Positions 1-11,700 of a DNA stretch of 64,000 nt are shown piece by piece (within the stretch, counting starts at the first letter, position 1; each line of letters opens with the position of its first letter). Origin of the DNA: Malachius bipustulatus (Eukaryota > Arthropoda > Insecta > Coleoptera > Melyridae); assembly GCA_910589415.1 (NCBI GenBank), contig OU342630.1, positions 71,978,186 through 72,042,185 of the forward strand, read 5' to 3'. Both the position numbers and the translations under genes were made by a program. Under the pieces are notes generated by a model that worked only from the letters and a program-made list of their open reading frames with translations, was not told the DNA's origin and did not search any database.

Positions 1-95
1 AATACGGAAATTCTGAGCTTCGTATATTTTCTGCAATCATAAAACTGTCTGCTGATGGGGCTGGGTGCATTTTTTGTCCAGAAAATCCTAGTAAC
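1..95 (+). CDS. possible partial exon of an unidentified plus-strand gene
   Basis: Only the third frame is open from the window edge to a textbook donor (AACAG|GTAAGT) near base 95. The reading includes ELRIFSAIIKLSADGAG and then a CxxC pair (CIFC). The other two frames hit stops early. The donor leaves phase 2, which happens to fit the acceptor phase of the first recognisable BBS4 exon at 8641. However, the peptide does not look like the TPR that should precede that exon, so I do not assign it to BBS4. It may be an exon of a neighbouring gene or a chance open stretch; no family is recognised. Confidence 0.3.
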
Positions 96-976
96 AGGTA
101 AGTATTGATAGAGGATTATAGTGAGTTTAAAATATTAAGAAAGTTACCTTTGGGCAACGTAGAAAGCCCTCTTTTTGTTGTTAAAAAATCCTCGAACACA
201 GCAAAAGTTTACCATTTTTTTAAACACGCGGCCTTAATAACAAATTATGTGTATTTTTAGACATTTGTACGTTCATTGAAAATCTGACGTTTATGAAGTT
301 AAATTTGACATTTCCAAATTTTTTCCCAACTTTTTGTGAGAATGAGAATGCGCTACCCTAGTCAGCGGTAATACAGGTTCCCTAGCCAATTTTTTACTAC
401 AGATTAACTCCTCTCTAGTTAATTCTCTTTGGAAAAAATGAATTGAAATGGTAGAAGTTTGTAAAGTTTCTCATGACTCACCCTGTATATAACTTACTAC
501 AAGTATTTGAGTAACTAATTTAGGTAGAATCAATACAAACGTCACTTCTGACGTTTATTCTAAAAAAATCAGGAAATTTTTGAAAATAAACACCATTTTT
601 TGAAAACTTAATGATATAAAACAAGAGAAAATTTCATCGTAGGTATAATGAAAAGTCAAGGATAAATAAAACTCATTTAAGATGTAAAAGTTTATTAAAA
701 ATTTGTTTGAAAGTATAAAAGTTAGTTCCTGTAAGTATAAGTTCCTGAAAAAAAAAACCGCAATGGTACTGAATAATAATAATGTTTAATAAGGCCCACC
801 CATAAGCCAGGGTCTGTTTATGGTATCCATAAGCAGATCCTACCTTATGAGTTCTTCCACCACCCAACCACTCATCCTGCTCGCCCCCTATCCTTACTAG
901 GGACCGAGAAGAACGAGTGGCCTCCTTACTCAGTTACTCTTAATAAATAACTAACGATAAATATAATAAAAAATAA
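96..976. other. no gene seen; repeat-like DNA and 3' flank of the small minus-strand gene
   Basis: AT-rich sequence without a supported reading frame. A CACCCTGTAT end near 480 is typical of the foldback elements found throughout the window. The part from about 690 upward is probably the 3' untranslated region of the minus-strand gene ending at 977. Confidence 0.5.
691..696 (-). terminator. candidate polyadenylation signal (AATAAA)
   Basis: TTTATT on the plus strand reads AATAAA on the minus strand, about 280 bases after the stop of the small membrane-protein gene. It is the first perfect hexamer I see there. In such AT-rich DNA a hexamer by itself is weak evidence. Confidence 0.35.
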
Positions 977-1468
977 CTAACGATAATAATGCCATAATAT
1001 TACCCCACCAACAGCAACGCAAAAAGCTCCTCCCGCAAACCAACCAAAACGCCTACTCCCAAAAACAGGTTTGGAAGCGACCTTATTGGCTGGCTTGGTG
1101 ACCTGCTGATGGGCAGCCACATCTTTGCAAGTGGGTGCCCAACGAAAGCCTGGGAGCTGCTCGATGAGTTGCTGTTCCTGGGGTGAATACTTATAATAGC
1201 GTAAACGCGCGTAACGGCATCGCAGTTCGTCTAGCTTTTGCCGATTACGTATGTCAGTCTCTTTTGGCATCGTGTCCTAAAATAAAAAACATTCATTACA
1301 TTCCAATAATTAAAGTAAAAATTGAATTTGTCTGTGCCGATCCTGACATTTGCTTCTCTATCGAGAACATCTAATTATAGATAGAGTGTAATTTATGAAA
1401 TAACTATAAATGAAATAGGTACATACCATTCTCCATGATGTCCACGAAGCCTCCAAGACTCTTTCCAT
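977..1468 (-). CDS. small tail-anchored-type membrane protein, two coding exons, unknown family
   Basis: Two exons join into 113 residues: 1468-1427 (14 codons, from MERVLEASW) and 1276-977. The 150-base intron has donor GTATGT and acceptor TTTTATTTTAG, phase 0 on both sides. The first ATG has a strong context (CAACCATGG), which is why I prefer it to the internal ATG at 1270. The body is soluble and basic with many Arg, Tyr and Gln residues. It ends in one hydrophobic segment at about residues 91-110 (FGWFAGGAFCVAVGGVILW) followed by HYYR and the stop. That layout is typical of tail-anchored or single-pass proteins of mitochondrial, ER or peroxisomal membranes. I do not recognise the family. 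The gene lies upstream of the visible BBS4 exons on the opposite strand and shares no exon with them. Confidence 0.6.
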
Positions 1469-2344
1469 GGTTGTGCTAGGCATTATTATCGTTAATCAAA
1501 ATTCTGCAAAAAATTCACAAATATTAAACACATTCTGCTTTAACAGTTCCTATTTCTAATTGCTTTTCTCTTCTATAAAACTATTCATTGTCAAACTTAC
1601 CTTTTAAAAATCGGTTAAATAATAATAGAACGATAAAAATTTTCTTTCAAATTTTTTACGTCTGTCTTCTATGATAGTTCATACAAGACTGAAATAAGGA
1701 ATAATTGTTTATACGTAAATATCAACTGTAACTATGGTAACTTTTCTAGGTAACTAGAGCTAAATAAATAAAAATTGTTTACGCCACTATTATTGGAAGA
1801 TCACAATAACGTCACAGATGATTATAATCAAATACCTTAAACTATAATAAAAGGGGTGTTCGGGGTGCACCTAACAACGTTTTAGACAATTATTTTCGTT
1901 TAACGTCACTCTAAATAATTAAATGTCAAAATACTGTCACTGTCAAAATTATAACTTCAGCGGGGTTGTGTGAATTCACGCAGGAATAGCCCAGATTGAA
2001 AAGGGGCCCCGTAGTTTGTCCAAAATTCGTTTTTCGTGGATTGTCATTGCTTGTCGAACTTGGTTATATCATTTGGTGAATAGAAGAAAGGTTTACCAAA
2101 AGTAAAGTAAAACATCTACAATCAGCTGTGTTTTATCGCTTACAAAAACAAGGATTGCCCATCTACATTGCCTTCTTTCGTCGATTCAATATGTATAATT
2201 TGTGTAGGTATTTACAACATTAATAAAAAATGGAGCCTTTAAGAAGCAGTTTCGAGATAGATCTCAAAGTGCATAAGTGGGAAATTTTAATTTTTATTGA
2301 ATTATATTACATTTCACAATTTTAAATAATAAAGCAAGAGCAAT
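1469..2344. other. 5' flank of the small minus-strand gene; no other gene seen
   Basis: AT-rich DNA that should contain the promoter of the gene starting at 1468. I see no convincing TATA box. Sequences such as TAACGTCACTC near 1900 resemble a CRE half-site but are not strong enough to call. No open frame is supported. Confidence 0.4.
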
Positions 2345-2671
2345 TTATAAATTGCAAACATTTAAACAGATATAATAAAGTAAATAGAATATTTCCTCCA
2401 TCGAAGCAGAAGGAGGGATGGTACCCATTACGCAGGCTGCATTACCTCTTTGGATGGCAATACTGATTCGTTGTTTTAGATAGGAATTGGAGCGAGGTTC
2501 GCCAGAACAAGAGGCGATCAATTTTCCTAAGCAATCAACGAGATGAATGGCTTCAGCGCACCATGGACCAAGAGTTTCCACAGCAAAAGGGACAAAAATG
2601 TAGTCTTCAATAGTTTTTTTTGTATTTTGCTTTTTTTCTTGAAGAACTGCTCTCAGCGACAGAACCTGCAT
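2345..2671 (-). pseudogene. non-LTR retrotransposon ORF2 C-terminal fragment
   Basis: A 108-residue frame. Its middle reads FVPFAVETLGPWCAEA, then ends GEPRSNSYLKQRISIAIQRG and NAACVMGTIP. From general knowledge this is the conserved extreme C-terminal block of reverse-transcriptase proteins of animal retroelements (the pattern FVP.A.ETLG.W followed by QR.S.AIQRGNA..V.GT.P). Only this tail is present; the palm domain is missing. It is therefore a truncated dead copy. The overlapping plus-strand frame at 2543-2878 is its shadow. Confidence 0.6.
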
Positions 2672-3532
2672 GTTTTGAAAATGATTGTAGGTGGGAAGGG
2701 GCTAAAGTATCAGAGCAGGTGGCGTCCCAAACCAGACATTGACCATTTTTCCAAGGAATTATTGTCATACCATCATTTAGCAGCTACAAAAGCGCGCCTA
2801 AGCGTTTTATTTACAGCGAGAAGTGACGAGAATAACGACCTGCACTTTTTGCGCATGAAAGACCATGGATTCCTATAGGTTTGTTACTAATTCGCCGCAT
2901 ATGCATTTGTGTGGTTTGCAAAGGATAGATCCAAGACGGAGGGAAATATAAATTTGAAAAGCACGAAATTAATTTAATTCAGGTTTTTACTGAATCAAGT
3001 CCAGCAGAAAAAGAACGGTTGTAGTTGTAGAGCTGAAGATGGAAGAGTGAAGAATATGTAAATCAATTGCGAGAAGAGCAGGTTGCAGTTCATAACATTC
3101 AGATCTCACCAATGAAGTTGAAAAGCACCTAATAGAAATTAAGGTAAAAGCTGCGTTATGTTAACCATTGCTGATAATATATTAAGTTGTTATATTGTAA
3201 AGGTAATAGGTATTTAGTTTAGAGCTCTTTAAAAATAACTGAACTTTATGATTACCTACTTAAAATGTAAAAAAATATTCCAATTTTTATTCAATAAAAT
3301 ATTCCAAAAAAAAAAATAGATTGTTCATTGACTTTATGAAAAAAAATTAATTGACATTCGTGTCAAGGCTAAATATAGGACCTGTTTGTGTGCCGGCTAA
3401 GATAAGGATCGTTTTTTACTGATGCAGCAAGTTTAACCACTGGTTTGAAGTGTATTGAAGGATGACGTCACTAGTTTGATATTCAGGCAAATAAATATTT
3501 TCAAACCGCTGTCATCAGTCCATGTCATATCT
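2672..3532. other. no gene seen; transposon-like flank
   Basis: A stretch with no coherent open frame. Probably further retroelement debris adjoining the fragment at 2345-2671, then AT-rich spacer up to the repeat element at 3533. Confidence 0.35.
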
Positions 3533-4268
3533 ATAATAGCGAATTCGAGTTACTGCACTTTTCTGCTCCGGGTGCGCACCGAGACGGAATCTCGTGTTCG
3601 ATTTGTAGGACTCCGTTCCAGTGCTTTTCGTAATCGTATTCGAGTTAAAGTGAACTCTAGCGGTGCATATCGTAATTGTGTTCGAGTTACACTTGCTCTC
3701 TGGCAGTGCGTAGGAAAATATGTTCGAGTCGTATGGCGGAACTGCCCCGGAGCAAAATAAACTGCACCGTCAAATTTGACGGTGCAACGGTGCACTCCCG
3801 TAAATTTAGAGGTTAGAAATAGCGGGAAAATTAACTACTGGATTCCTTACTGATTCCTAGTAATTCCTTAAACCAAAAATTTGTGGATAAGTACATTTTA
3901 CGTATTGTATGAATTACAACTTATTACAATAATTAAAAGGGATCGCGCCTTGTAGTTCCAAGACTCTGTTATAATAAGAATAACATCATAACAACAAACA
4001 ACCGTGATAGCTATAGGATAGGAATAAGTAGAAGGCTATATGACAATGCAGACTGGAGGGAGACTGGATTGCACACTGCACTGCACCGGTGCATGGCGCT
4101 CTGGCTCTGGCTCTGGTTTTGGCCTGACCTGACACAGTTCGGTTCCATACAGAGTCGAAATGCGAAAGTTCTGCTCCGGACTGGAGCAGAATTCTGGGCA
4201 GAACTGATTCAGAGACAGATCGATCTCGCTCCGAGCAAGTGCAGCCAACTCGAATTCGCTATTATTAG
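3533..4268. mobile_element. foldback element with internal tandem motif
   Basis: The two ends are inverted copies of TAATAGCGAATTCGAGTT (3533-3551 and about 4250-4267), continuing imperfectly inward through TGCAC and GCTCCG. Inside the left part the motif CGTAAT.GT.TTCGAGTTA recurs at about 55-60 base spacing (near 3543, 3594, 3632, 3672 and 3720). The element is much more GC-rich than its flanks. The short frames at 3455-3795 and 4036-4317 lie in this repeat and are not believed to be genes. The central part (about 3800-4020) is AT-rich. Confidence 0.6.
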
Positions 4269-4802
4269 TTTTCAAATTCAAAGATTCTGAACCCAACCCA
4301 AGTTCTAAACCTAACAATAAAATTAAATGTCAAAAAAGACTCGGGAGCATATGCCACATATGCCCCTTTTCAATTTTAATTTAAGAAATATTCTGGTATT
4401 GCTTCTTTGGTTGGCGTACTCTGGACATTCTGCAATGTTCTATATTCAAAGCCACACTTAAGTATGTTGATTAGTTCGTTCCCACAGCATTCCATATTCA
4501 TATTATACAAGAACATTTTGCATTGGCATGATTTGTTGTTGTTGGAAGTCTTCATCTGCATTTTTCTTAAAATATTTCAAAAAGGGGATAATATCACGCC
4601 ATCCCGCAGAATAATATTTGAGATACCTATACATAATAATAATTACTATTATTAATAATACATAACAGTTATTAAAAAGCCTACCTTAGATAAGGATCTT
4701 GACGAGACTTATCATTTTTATGTCGTCTACGGAATGAATATACGTCGTAACGTAATTCATAAAATTTATGTTTTCAACCCTTACTTCGTAGAATCTCTGC
4801 AT

Positions 4803-5661
4803 ACTTATTGATTATGAATAAAACACTAATGTTTTATAAAATTCTACTATACAGGGTGTTGATTTTCAAAGCGGGCCATAGGGGATTAGCATTGTGAAAG
4901 TGGTTTTTGAGGATTCCTGCTCGCCGTTTAAACTGACAGAAATGGTTTTGGTATCAAAATGAAGCTAAAATTATTGCGCATAACGCTTGACATCAGAAAT
5001 TAATTTACTTTCACGTTGTTTTCTAAAATCCTTCAGTAAAAATTCAAGTAATTGTTAATGTTTAATCACAAAATAGCATGCCTTGCCTAAACAATAATGA
5101 CGTTTCTACGTTTTGACAATCCAATAATAAAACATTGGTCTATTAAAAAAAATTCACGGCAAATAAATCGCGAACCCTCCTGTAACTGGCTACACTGTAG
5201 TAGGTTTTCACCATAAAGACTCTTTCTTGGTTTGTATAACCCATTTTTAAATAGAACCAGATTTTATTATTACCTACTGACTTATAAAGTTCTATTATTG
5301 GATTGTCGAAACGTAGAAACGTCATTATTGTTTAGGCAAGGCATGCTATTTTGTGATTAAACAATAACAATTACTTGAATTTTTACTGAAGAATTTTAGA
5401 AAACAACGTGAAATTAAATTAATTTCTGATGTCAAGCATTATGCGCAATAACTTTAGCTTCATTTTGATACCAAAACCATTTCTGTCAGTTTAAACGGCG
5501 AGCAGGAATCCTCAAAAACCACTTTCGCAATGCTAATCCCCTATGGCCCGCTTTGAAAATCAACACCCTGTATATTGATGGATGGTAGAAACGTTTCTAC
5601 CATCCATCAATATATAGTAGAATTTTATAAAACATTAGTGTTTTATTCATAATCAATAAGT
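4803..5661. mobile_element. long-armed foldback element (MITE-like)
   Basis: The left arm from 4803 and the right arm ending at 5661 are near-perfect inverted copies of more than 300 bases around a spacer of about 150 bases. The element has an outer part (ACTTATTGATTATGAATAAA) and an inner part starting ACAGGGTGTTG and ending CAACACCCTGT. The right arm carries an extra 44-base palindrome at 5571-5614. A short copy of TAACGTAATTCATAAA flanks both sides (about 4747 and 5661). No transposase frame is present, so this is a non-autonomous element. Confidence 0.8.
5571..5614. repeat. perfect 44-base palindrome
   Basis: The halves TATATTGATGGATGGTAGAA|AC and GT|TTCTACCATCCATCAATATA are exact inverted copies with no loop. 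It sits at the border between the inner and outer segments of the right arm of the surrounding foldback element and is missing from the left arm. Confidence 0.85.
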
Positions 5662-5815
5662 AACGTAATTCATAAACAAAAGTAACTTTAATATACTTAT
5701 TTGGGTTAGCTCTTCATGCTGAGCTGTCAAACCCTTCAAAACGCCTCAAAACGCTACTAACCGGCCTCGAAGATTGGTTCAAACCATAATCAAACTGCTT
5801 TAAGCGTTTTAGTTC

Positions 5816-6436
5816 GTGACGTCATTGTTTTATCACAAAAATGCAACGTTTGAAACCAGAACGCAGCTGGTTAAACACGCTGCATTCGTAAAAAACGACC
5901 TAAATAGATTTGATTTCGTGTCACTTCAGAAACGTCGGAGACTTGCAGCAGTTGCAGCGGTCAAATTTTTGTACTTGCTTTTTCATGGTCACATAGATTG
6001 TTCCTCAATTGTGTCACTGTTTGATTTTCATATTCCCTCTGTAAATTTGAGAGGAATTAAGACCTTCTCGCTGCGTATTCCTAGATCCAATGCGCTCATT
6101 AAATCGCCTGTTTATTTTATGTCAGCAAACTTTAATCAAATTTCAGCTCATTGTGATCTGAATACGAGTGAGCTGCATAGCATAATAGAGATCGCAGCGC
6201 GGTACTTCTGACCTTGGGAACAAGTGCGTTTTTGTGATTGATTTTTTTTTTTTTTTTTGCACTGCTGTTCATGAGTATCTTGTTATTTTTGCTTGTATAG
6301 TTTATATTGCTCTTGATTTTGTGTATCTTTGTCATTGTCTTTATTATTTTGCTACTTGATCTGAACTATTGTCCTGTAATTGGATTGTAAATCTGTTGGA
6401 CAATAAATATTATTATTATTATTATTATTATTATTA
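5816..6436 (+). pseudogene. 3' end of a Jockey/CR1-like LINE with (ATT)n tail
   Basis: A 131-residue frame (5816-6211) contains RRRLAAVAAVKFLYLLFHGH, then IDCSSIVSLFDFHIPSVNLR and IPRSNALIKSP. This matches the usual C-terminus of Jockey/CR1-clade reverse transcriptases (R.R......LYKL.HG.ID followed by .F..P...R). A 3' untranslated region follows, and then an (ATT)n run at 6407-6436, the microsatellite tail typical of such LINEs. The copy is 5'-truncated; the polymerase core is absent. The insertion lies immediately after the foldback element at 4803-5661. Confidence 0.7.
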
Positions 6437-6640
6437 GAATACCTTGTAAAAAGTTAAGATAGGGACATGTAAGCCGTTTTTAAATATCTTGAGCCGTTTT
6501 CAATGTGAGATGCTTTGAAAATTGAAAATTGCGATTTTCACTTGTTTATAACTCATAAACTACTCAACCTAAATTCCTATTGTGAAAACCACCTGTATTC
6601 GATTTTGCCAGGCAATTTAAAAATACAATAATATAAAGGG
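6437..6640. repeat. dispersed repeat, family also at 14661-14880
   Basis: The stretch (...AAGTTAAGATAGGGACATGTA... and GTTTATAACTCATAAACTAC) has a recognisable second copy at about 14661-14880 (AAGTTAAGACAGGGATACGT, GTTTATAGCTCAAAAACTAC). Inverted relatives lie near 13700-13920 and 40470-40700. There is no coding capacity; probably a non-autonomous DNA element. Confidence 0.5.
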
Positions 6641-6832
6641 TGTCCCCGTTAAAATAACGAAGTAGGTGTCAACTTCCGGTATTTCTGGAAGTGCGACCAT
6701 CTTAAAAATATTTTCATTGCATTTCGCATAGTCACTTATGTCTGGAATTTTTTTTTTTTTTGAAACTGTAGGATCAATATTTCCCAAGATATGGCCGCTG
6801 TTCATTCTTAGATGCCCACCCGGTACATATTA
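6637..6832. repeat. short element of the TTCCGG family
   Basis: Starts near AAGGGTGTCCCCG and carries CTTCCGGTATTTCTGGAAGT, the near-palindrome also found at about 13023, 13530 and 26455. It ends with CACCCGGTACAT, like the right end of the larger element at 6929-8011. Confidence 0.45.
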
Positions 6833-6928
6833 TTTAATAGCTAATTTAATATTTTTTAAAGTCACAAATCTCCCTGTATGTTACCAGTGAAGGGGAGAAG
6901 GGAAGTTGACACTTTTTAAGAATCACAA

Positions 6929-8011
6929 GGTGGGCAACTAAGAACGGACGCCGACCATATCTCAGGAACGACTAGTCGCACAGCTTTAGGAAAAAAAATT
7001 TTATCAGGAAAGTGGCCCCGAAAAATCGCTGGAAAATATTTTCAAGCTCCTAAAATTACCGCTAGAGGGCGTAAAAGTCATGTCAGAATGGGTAGTTTCT
7101 CCTTATTTTTATGATTAAAGGTGTATTCAAACTACATGCAGTATAATCCTGAATTAATTTTGATTTCTTTTCTTTTATACTTTTTTTCGTAACCTAAAAA
7201 ATAAAATGGTGGGAGAACGTCAAAACTTTGTTTATTCAAATGTCGATTATTGCGGTTAACCTCAACGGAGTTTAACAAGATTTGTCTGATTACAAAGCTT
7301 TTTCCTTCTTCTGTCTATTTAATTTTACAAATTTTTCATTTTGTTACCACCGCAACCGCTAGAGGGCGTTATCTGGAAACAACGAGATGGAAACAAATAT
7401 CGCGATTTTTCTAAAAACAATTAAATATAATGGTATACTTATTTTTACATAGTGAAAAAGAGAATTAAATTCTTACGGTGTCATTGAAAACCGCATCTGT
7501 ACTGTCGCCCAACTGTACCTAGTTATCTGCCAGCAAAGTTGATTTTATGAATTTTCAGGGGTTGGATCCCGCATGGTTCAAATGGGTTCAAATATGTTTA
7601 TGGCCATCAAAAGTTTCCATGGATGTAAAGTGAATTATGTATACTGGGTGAAGACGATAGACTATGAAAAACGTTCTTTAACGAGACTAAATTCGCTGAA
7701 ATCCGTTGGAAATAATCGGAGAGTAATCAATTTTTGAAGAAAATTTATTTTGACGTAACCTCATCACTTTATTTAAATTATTTGAGAGTTAGACTACATG
7801 TGTCTGGATGATAGCCTTAGTTGGAAAAATACGGTAAAACTATCCATTTTCCATTCTAGCATGAATATTTCGCCTCCTAGCGATAATTTTAGAAGCTAAA
7901 AAATATTTTCCAGCGATTTTCGGGGTTACTTTTCCCCTAAAATTTTTATCCTAAAGCTGTGCAACGAGCCGTTTCTGAGATATAGTCGGGATCCATTCTT
8001 AGTTGCTCACC
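6929..8011. mobile_element. foldback element, about 1.1 kb
   Basis: Arms of about 170 bases (6929-7100 and 7841-8011) are inverted copies beginning GGTGGGCAACTAAGAACG. They contain CCGCTAGAGGGCG-like and CGATTTTTCGGGGCCAC-like segments. The core near 7290-7380 (TTTTCCTTCTTCTGTC.ATT and ACCACCGCAACC.CTAGAGGG) has a second copy at about 11645-11730 inside the element at 11438-12172. No transposase is visible. Confidence 0.7.
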
Positions 8012-8640
8012 CGGTACATATGGCAAAAGTTTATAAAGTTCCTCATGCTCTGTATTGTCATCCAATACTCTGTATTATGCAAACTGCATCATTTTCCATA
8101 TCCAAGCTGGAGGATACTAATACTAAGGAAAAAATTAATTAGTTCTGCCTGTGACAACAAGCTGTTATCACCTGATATACGAGTACCTATAATTAATAAT
8201 TATTATTGATACATATGACCTGATGTAAATGTTATAAAAACTCCTCATATTATATTCAATTCCTCAAATTAAGAAAGAAAAATATTGATATAGGCATTTA
8301 TAAACATTTAACATAACCATTACAAACTCCAGTACGAGGAACGTTAAACTGTTTAAACAGTAGACCGTGATGATTACTATGCTCTAAAAAATCATGATGG
8401 TTACACTTTAATTAGACCAACTTTAATTAACATTTTTTGCAGCATCAACTTTCTGCGAACTCTGTTCTTTTGCTTTCTGATTATTTCATTTACGCAGATT
8501 GACTACCTCGACAATTTTCCAGTTGACAAGTCTAGCACATAAACAGTGAGATTTAGAGCAAGGAGAGACACCGCGTCTCACCAGCAGGAGATAATTAATA
8601 TTTTAAATTTAGAAGTAAGTGTGATATTGTCGCTTTCCAG

Positions 8641-8794
8641 GTCCTGCCCCGACAGCGTGGATATGCTCAGCGAGTCTGGTTTGCTCTTCCTGAAGGTGGG
8701 CCGCAGTCAGCTCGCTTTTGAGAGATTAGGCTCTGCCCTCGCTTTGGAACCCTCCTGCGTCAAGGCCTTGCTGGGAATAGGTTGCATAACACAG
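8641..8794 (+). CDS. BBS4: BBS4 exon a (TPR)
   Basis: Acceptor CGCTTTCCAG at 8631-8640. The donor after ACACAG is GTCTCT, a weak one. The exon begins with the third base of a split codon, then 51 codons from SCPDSVDML to GIGCITQ. It encodes one TPR (two helices, LLFLKVGRSQLAFERLGSAL) matching the vertebrate segment with [20 protein letters not shown]. Codon choice is GC-rich compared with the flanks. Confidence 0.88.
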
Positions 8795-11700
8795 GTCTCT
8801 AATTAAGAATTATTAGATCTTGCCTTCAAAGTTTTTCTTCAGAAGATGTTTTAAAATAGAGCACCTTGACGTTTTCAATGAAAATGTATCTACAAGATAC
8901 GAATGAACTAAAAATGAAATGCATTCAAAGTACTCTATTTTATCAAGGAAGATAAATAAGTATTCTAGTGTTGTTGTCATAGTTACTATTTGCAATACAT
9001 TTTAGACTTTGTCTGAACAGGCAAATAAAGCGTCACTGTTGTGTCATCTATATACAGTAGTAAAAGTGTCGTTTTTATGACGTTTGGCACAAAAAATTAT
9101 CAGCCACCGTGAAGTATTACGTACCTACTTTGATTTTTCTGACAATAAACAGGATGTGAATTTTTATCTATCAGTATCATTGTCATCTCGTAACGGCAAG
9201 AAATACGGAGTCGGGTATATTAGAAAAAAGTTGCGCCATTTTATACTACCATCAAATTTAGGAGGCTAATTTCAGTTTAAATATGCTGAAAAAACTGAAA
9301 AATCGAATCTCCCTTTTTATATAAGACATAAGAGCCAGACTTTCGTTAGCTTATAGAAGCTTAAAATTTCTGCCGGCATGTCCCCAAAACAGGTAGAAAC
9401 AATGCAGCGACTATGAAGTTTTGATCATCGTGGCTTTGGCAGGTAACAGCTGAAGAAGGTGAATAAAATCACTCTTCAAAATCGTGAAAGTATGAAGGGT
9501 AATTTTTTTAAGCTCAAAGGTCATGTAGAAAATGGAAAAATGGGCGAAAAAAGACATGGGTCATTGGAGCTTAAGTTTTCAAGATACAGGGTGTTAAATT
9601 TATTCGAAAAATTTACTATTTTTAAATATCTACAAATTGGCTGATCAGAATAACCCGAAATTTTTTACAGTTGTTGTACTTTGAAGTACATTCTTAACCG
9701 ATTTTATCATTTTATAGCATTTTAACTATTACAGTAACAACACAGTTCATAAAACCAAAGTAAATTTTTCAGTATTTGAACAGTAACATCGTGCCTTGTG
9801 TATCAACAAATAAATTAAAGTTATTCTGCCGAGAAAACAGTGAAAACACGTAGTAATTTTTAGCGCGCGTGACTTGAAACCGTGTGGAAATCACAGTGAT
9901 CATGCTCATTTAACCGAATAAAAAGCACATGCACATATACTACGTCAAGTTATCAAAATATAATGAAAAAAAACATTACATGGGAAAATAAAAGTAGACA
10001 AAAACAAGATAAAAATTATTAGATTTATTTTTTTACTCGTATTTTAGCTACAATATAAAAATATGTTTATTACATAACTTCCCTATTAATTAACAAACAA
10101 ATCCATCTAAAACTAACCAAGGTTGGACAGACCACAAATCATGCCTGCGGTTTCGAGAAGATTTCATGCGGTTGGATTGTAAATTTCTTCTGTGCTTTGT
10201 GGTAGCTCTGTGTAAAGTACCTCAAAATGTAGAGCGGTATAATGCTTACCACTGGTACGTTGACTGTAGTCAATTTATTTACATCCACTTCATATTTTAT
10301 TGGTATGACCATGTTGACCGACAATGATTCATTTAATATTCTACCAATGGCTTCAATGTAATTGGTAAGGTAACTCTCCTGAATAACAACAAAGTAATTT
10401 GCGTCATCTATGAGAGGTAAACACCTGCGTTTTTGATAATCAGTTGTGATAACTGCACGCACAGTTGCTTGAATATTGTTCCAAACATCCGCATTGCTGG
10501 TTAAGCAAATATTGCTAAAACCACTGGTCAACCGTCTAAAAACTCCCATTTGAAACATTTTGTAAATCTTATCCTTTGGGTTCTTGAAACGTGTACGCGT
10601 GTCCTTATCTTGCGATAGCAATAAACCTTCAATGTTCACCAACCCTAGGTGGATGGCCAGTGTATCGGTAACCTCGCCTTGACTAAGAAATATCAATACA
10701 TCCACTTGACAATTTACAGCGCAGTTTACTTTTTTATTATACTTTGCAAACGGATTTTCCTGCTGCATTGATTTTCGCCGATTAAAAATCGAATCTGAGT
10801 CAGATTCATCTGACGAATCATCTGATTCGGACGAGGAGAGTATAGGATCAGGCAGTCGTACATGTTGGGTACCTATATTTTTTACTCCATACGCATCGGG
10901 AACCACTCTCTTAGCATCGTTGAACTCACAGTTCAGCTTAAGATCACAAAATAATGGATCAGATTTTTTCAGAAAGGTAATCTTTCCCATAGGTGTTTCG
11001 TTCTTACCTTCGTTGAAACATGTGTCGTCTTTTTTGTTGGCCCATATGTCTAGCACATCATCTATGGTGCCTATGCAATTACGTCTTATTGTAAGGTTTT
11101 CAGTGTACTTGCGAAATAATCCTAAGAGCTTCAAGCAACATTCTGAGATATCATCACAATTAGAAAGACATGTATAAATATTGTAGCGATTTCGCTTTTT
11201 CTCAAGTCTTTCCGAGAGTTTTTCCAAAAACGATTTTGGGAAAATCTTTTGCAGATCCAAATGACTTGATCCCTGGAAAATATGTACATGAAAACATCCT
11301 ACGCCACTTACAAGAAAAAAGTGTCAAAAAGTAAATATAAGATTTTGATACTAAAAAGTTCACTTTATTAGATTTAAAAAAATTTCCAAACTTCAAAATC
11401 GTCAATTATGTCTTTCATTTGATACAAACAATTATAAAGGGTGTTCCAATAAGAGCGCAAGATTTGAATTGCGCGCCATGTTTGACAGTCATAATGTCAC
11501 ATGATTATGACATGACAGATGGGAGTTAGTAAACATGGAGCATTACACGGTAGAGCAACGCGTCCTGATTGTCGTCCTGATAATCAAAGATGATTATCAA
11601 AATGGTGAAAGTTTAATTGCTACAAGGAAGATATTAGCCTCATTAGCAAAGAGTTTTCCTTCTTCTGTCGATTGCATCTTACGATTTTTGTAAGTTAGTA

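Noticed and set aside
1..95. Edge exon as the immediately preceding BBS4 exon
   Set aside because: The phase fits, but the peptide lacks the TPR sequence expected before the 8641 exon, so only a generic exon call is given.
3455..3795. Arg-rich frames on both strands as small basic proteins
   Set aside because: They are translations of the periodic TTCGAGTTA repeat.
5816..6211. 131-residue frame as a host gene
   Set aside because: The sequence pattern and the (ATT)n tail identify a LINE 3' end.
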